NCBI GenBank assembly: GCA_018343915.1
Contig: JABRWF010000003.1
Location: 4,588,001 to 4,652,000, forward strand
Direction: 5' to 3'
Length of the DNA stretch: 64,000 nucleotides
Source: Agroathelia rolfsii
Lineage: Eukaryota > Basidiomycota > Agaricomycetes > Amylocorticiales > Amylocorticiaceae
In this document: positions 60,932 to 64,000 of the stretch, piece by piece
How the letters are laid out: every line of letters starts with the position of its first letter
Numbering within the stretch: position 1 is the first letter of the stretch
Position numbers and translations under genes: made by a program
Notes under the pieces: generated by a model
What the model was told of the DNA's origin: nothing
The model's database searches: none
Seen by the model: the letters and a program-made list of their open reading frames with translations, nothing else

Positions 60932-61387
60932 CTCGTAGTTTGCAAAAGTTTCCGTGAATGTATATTTTGAATATTTCAGTCACTTCCACACTGTTTCACT
61001 TCAAATAAAAATTCATGGAAGACCTCTAATACATCCTTTAGCCACCTATATAGTTAGATTTTAGAAAAGTCTGTAATTCGGCCGTAAAGGTACATATATG
61101 CTCAGAGTTAGCGCACCGTAACAGCAATTTTATTTTGAAGCAAAAATATTTTTCCTGAGGTGTATGGAGTGACTATATGCTATAGAAAAAATACCTTGGG
61201 CAAAGGAAAATTTGGTGAAGCTGTAAAAAATCGGGAAGTCAAGAATTTTTAGTGTATTCTGTGGTACTTCCGTAAAACAACGCTAAAAATTCTTGATTTC
61301 CAATGTGTTTTTATTCGAAGTGAAACAGTGTAGAAGTGACTGAAATATTCAAAATATACATTCACAGAAACTTTTGCGAACCGCGAG
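60932..61387. mobile_element. MITE with ~80-bp terminal inverted repeats and TA target duplication
   Basis: The left arm (60932-61011) and right arm (61308-61387) are near-perfect reverse complements over about 80 bases, differing at only a few positions. Outer ends read CTCG...CGAG and both are flanked by TA (60930-60931 and 61388-61389), the target duplication of Tc1/mariner-type elements. The 296-base centre is AT-rich, has no open frame, and contains a second hairpin (61234-61254 with 61281-61301, 21-base arms). There is no transposase, so it would depend on a partner elsewhere. The element lies 36 bases past the tRNA-Tyr. Confidence 0.85.
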
Positions 61388-61389
61388 TA

Positions 61390-61797
61390 TATATATATGT
61401 ATATTACTAGTACTTTTATAGCACGCATCTAATGTATCGATTTTTTCGTGTCACATTATGGCTAATCATTGCGCATTTTGATTTCATTTTCGATAAATCA
61501 TCAACTATGCCATTATAATCTAAATAAAGTACTTAAAAAGCCATCAAATGATATTTGATACCAACCTCCTGCAACTAGATTTCTCGACGAATTAATGATA
61601 TATCCGAGTTTAATTTGAAGCTGTGGTAAACTCTATGTATCCAATACGAGCAATTAGATTTAAATCGTGTGACAATCGTGGTACAATGACACTGGACAGG
61701 TGCAAGCATGTTCAAGGCTATTAATAATCATGTTTATTGTCAAACGTAAGCCTCTTATCTCGATCGCACGTTCAAGTCGTGGCCTCATTTCAACTGC
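61390..61797. other. AT-rich spacer, no gene
   Basis: Strongly AT-rich DNA between the MITE and the GST-like gene's 3' end, starting with a short TA repeat. No gene. Confidence 0.6.
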
Positions 61798-63238
61798 TCA
61801 TTCAGCCTTTCTAATACTGTATAGCAACAATGGGAAGTGACATCGTACACCCGTCGGAGTATCACTGCCTTGGACCTCGAGTACGATCTCATTCAGTGCT
61901 AGGGCGACGAGCTTTCCAGTTGTGGGATTATCTCGTCCTGTACAGAAAGGACAATACGTTAGATTTGTGAATAGCATTTTCTGGTACGTATCTTGCCTGA
62001 GTCTGTGGGCGCCACTGAAACAGTACATCCAAGTTCAACATCTAACCTGGCTGCCTGATCTCGGTCAAACCCAACAATATCATACGGCTGGAAAGGTGAC
62101 GAAGCGATGATTGAGACCGCTTCTTCTTTGGATATCTCTGTACGTGGGCCCCAGCCGACTTTTTGTTTTTCTTGGAGGTGTTGAGTCATATGGCCAAACC
62201 ACTATTGTTCAGATCAGAATACCATATTGTAATATTATTCATCAATGAAGAGAGGGGTCAAGCACGAAGCTGTTATGAGTGAATAGTACCCACCTGCATA
62301 ACATATGGGAATCGGGACTCGTTAAAAAGCTCCTCGACATTATCGCCCTTCTTAATCCAGTCTAAGACAAAATAGACAGATACATCTGCCAGGCTGGGTG
62401 AGACAGTGTCAAAGAGCCACTCTCGCTCGTCTGATAACTGGTCATTAAGTATAGCCTATATTTTGATGTACAACGTGTTAAGCGATATACCTTCTCAACC
62501 GGGCAAGGGGTCAAGAGAAACATACTTACCAAGTGTGCCATGAGCGAGGCCTTAGCAGTAGGTGCCTGGGCGGTGAGTGCTACTGGGTCGATAGGCGCTC
62601 CCAAAAGCTATTCGTGCATCATTTTATCAGACACATGATATTGAAAACGCTGATACGTCATCTTGCATCGTTGCGAAGACCTACTTGACTTCGATCCTTA
62701 ATAAATGTTGCTGGTACCTTGGTCCAGGTCACCCTAGCAATAACACCAAGTCTAAAAATTTCCTGATCCACATAGTATGATGAAAAAGACTTGAGTGCGC
62801 CCGAGCCTGTTTTGGTACCACCTGAGCGCGTAGAGTAGATGCTACCGTACCCGTTGGAGGCTGGGAAGCGCTCCTCGAGAACGGATGCGATCAGACCAGT
62901 ATCACAGTAGACATCATTATCAATGGCCAGAATTGGGATACGGCGGTAGCCGATACCAAGTTTGCTGATTTCAGGTCGAGGAAGGATGATGTCAACCTAG
63001 GTACGCGGATGACAGTACTTGATGACTTAATCCGCCTATTAGTTTCTGAGAGGGACCAAGGGACCAACCTCAACAGTTGAGAAAGGAATGTTTTTGAGCA
63101 GCAAAATGTATTCTATCTTATGCGAGAATGGTGAAGTTTCGTAGCTGCCCATTATTCATCTTGTGAGCATTGGTTTACATACCGGTATGTGATCCTTATT
63201 ACTTACCGGAATAGAATGACATGGGGGCTGCAAGACAT
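61798..63238 (-). CDS. Glutathione S-transferase-like protein
   Basis: Exon 1 (from ATG at 63238) reads MSCSPHVILFR and splices to YETSPFSHKIEYILLLKNIP and FSTVE, a thioredoxin-fold GST N-terminus. Next is DIILPRPEISKLGIGYRRIP, then ILAIDNDVYCDTGLIASVLE with the Asp-Thr/Ser glutathione-binding turn, and ERFPAS. The C-terminal helical domain is spread over several exons: YYVDQEIFRLGVIARV, APTAKASLMAHLVSM, LSDEREWLFDTVSPSLADVS and VYFVLDWIKKGDNVEEL. The last two exons (FQPYDIVGFDRDQAARLDVE and NPTTGKLVALALNEIVLEV) look like an added C-terminal beta domain not usual in GSTs. The Cys/Ser at the catalytic Tyr/Ser/Cys position is Ser in SPFSHK. Detoxification or glutathione conjugation is likely; the substrate is unknown. 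Confidence 0.8.
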
Positions 63239-64000
63239 AGCAGCGCTACTGATAATAGTATTGACATCCGGCACCAGTATGTTGCAGTGGTTTATAAAGC
63301 TTCAGCAAGTTGGTCAAGTGATCGATTAGGAATCACGAAGAATCCAACTCAGAATCCGGAGTCCGGACATCAGGTGGATCGCAATTCAATATATCTATCT
63401 TGAAGATAAATGGAATCAAGAAAATAAAAGTACTAGCAGACACCATACAGTGACTTATCCCCGCCGCCGGTAGATGATCGATGAGTGCACCCGAACTTGA
63501 AGGAATAGGTACTCGATCACTGGCAGCGATGACGTTCATGATAGTACTTTTTGCGGTGATTATCATTGGTGGGTTGCCTAAGACATTTGGTAATGTCAGC
63601 ACTCCATTATGCTAATACATTTATGCATCCAGTGTGGTATTCAAACACCTCAGTGGCTGAGTGATTGTGCCAACATAACCACATAGCAAGTGCAACCGGC
63701 CGCCGGCATAATTCAACCAGATGCCAGTCTAAGTGTTCAATGTAAGTTATAATGTTGACAATCAATGGACCTCTTTCGCGCACTCAAGTCATGGCGAGAA
63801 TATCGGCACAGCGAACTGTTCAGCTTCTTGATCTTGAATCTTAGTACTGGGAAGTGTCACATAGACGAAGTCCAATTACTCAAGCAATTGATCATGTTAT
63901 CGTGTTATGATAGATGTTAGACGGTCGTGTCAGAGATAGTGCTAAGTGTCTTTGAACTACTCTCTTCAGTCGTAGATTACGTCATTTTGTGGTTGGAGTG
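63239..64000. other. Right edge of the window, no supported gene
   Basis: Includes the GST-like promoter. A minus-strand open stretch at 63333-63602 has no ATG at a sensible place and no motif; it may be noise or part of a gene reaching beyond the window. Confidence 0.4.

Noticed and set aside
58391..63238. NmrA-like and GST-like genes as a secondary-metabolite cluster
   Set aside because: No synthase, P450 or transporter accompanies them; two accessory genes are not enough.
63333..63602. 90-codon minus-strand frame near the right edge
   Set aside because: Opens with GTG, has no recognisable motif, and upstream DNA does not look coding.

Overview
The window is nuclear DNA of a filamentous basidiomycete, most likely an Agaricomycete. 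Genes are dense and lie on both strands. Nearly every gene is cut by many short GT-AG introns of about 50-90 bases, spacers are short, and the recognisable proteins are fungal housekeeping proteins. I cannot name the species. Gene coordinates run from start codon to stop codon and include introns. Where I could check exon choices, the spliced length divides by three and fits the family: ARF1 181 aa, both alpha-tubulins 448 aa, 14-3-3 239 aa, DUSP 173 aa, Gemin2 451 aa.

Layout. 0.3-6.2 kb: a basic nuclear-type protein of unknown function (-), Gemin2 (+), a membrane protein with a basic tail (-), and a dual-specificity phosphatase (+). 6.8-17.7 kb: ARF1 (+), exocyst SEC15 (-), two tandem alpha-tubulin genes (+,+), and a HAD sugar/glycerol-phosphate phosphatase (-). 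18.2-22.3 kb: a large hormone-sensitive-lipase-like hydrolase (-), with an intron-containing tRNA-Ser(UGA) just upstream. 22.6-32.6 kb: CFT2/CPSF100 (+), SWC4/DMAP1 (-), an AAA+ ATPase (+), and a PAF-acetylhydrolase-like lipase (+). 32.9-43.5 kb: glutaminyl-tRNA synthetase (+), TAD2 tRNA adenosine deaminase (-), an orphan basic protein (+), COQ10 (-), a six-knuckle GIS2/CNBP protein (-), a divergent 14-3-3 (+), and deoxyhypusine synthase (-). 43.7-57.6 kb: the ARF exchange factor SEC7 (+), the endocytic adaptor SLA1 (-), and eRF3/SUP35 (+). 58.4-64 kb: an accessory-looking stretch with an NmrA-like protein (-), a decayed membrane-protein frame, an intron-containing tRNA-Tyr(GUA), a MITE with long inverted repeats, and a GST-like protein (-).

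Several products act together in the cell. ARF1 is the substrate of SEC7, while SEC15 and SLA1 act in exocytosis and endocytosis. GlnRS, TAD2, deoxyhypusine synthase, eRF3 and the two tRNAs serve translation. Gemin2, CFT2 and SWC4 serve RNA processing and chromatin. This looks like ordinary housekeeping gene order, not an operon or a functional cluster.

I found no convincing new multi-gene system. The observations most worth following are the tandem tubulins, which differ by exactly four 3' introns; the MITE beside tRNA-Tyr; the lipase with a regulatory-type insert and a long tail; the PAM2-like start of eRF3; and a few orphan proteins.
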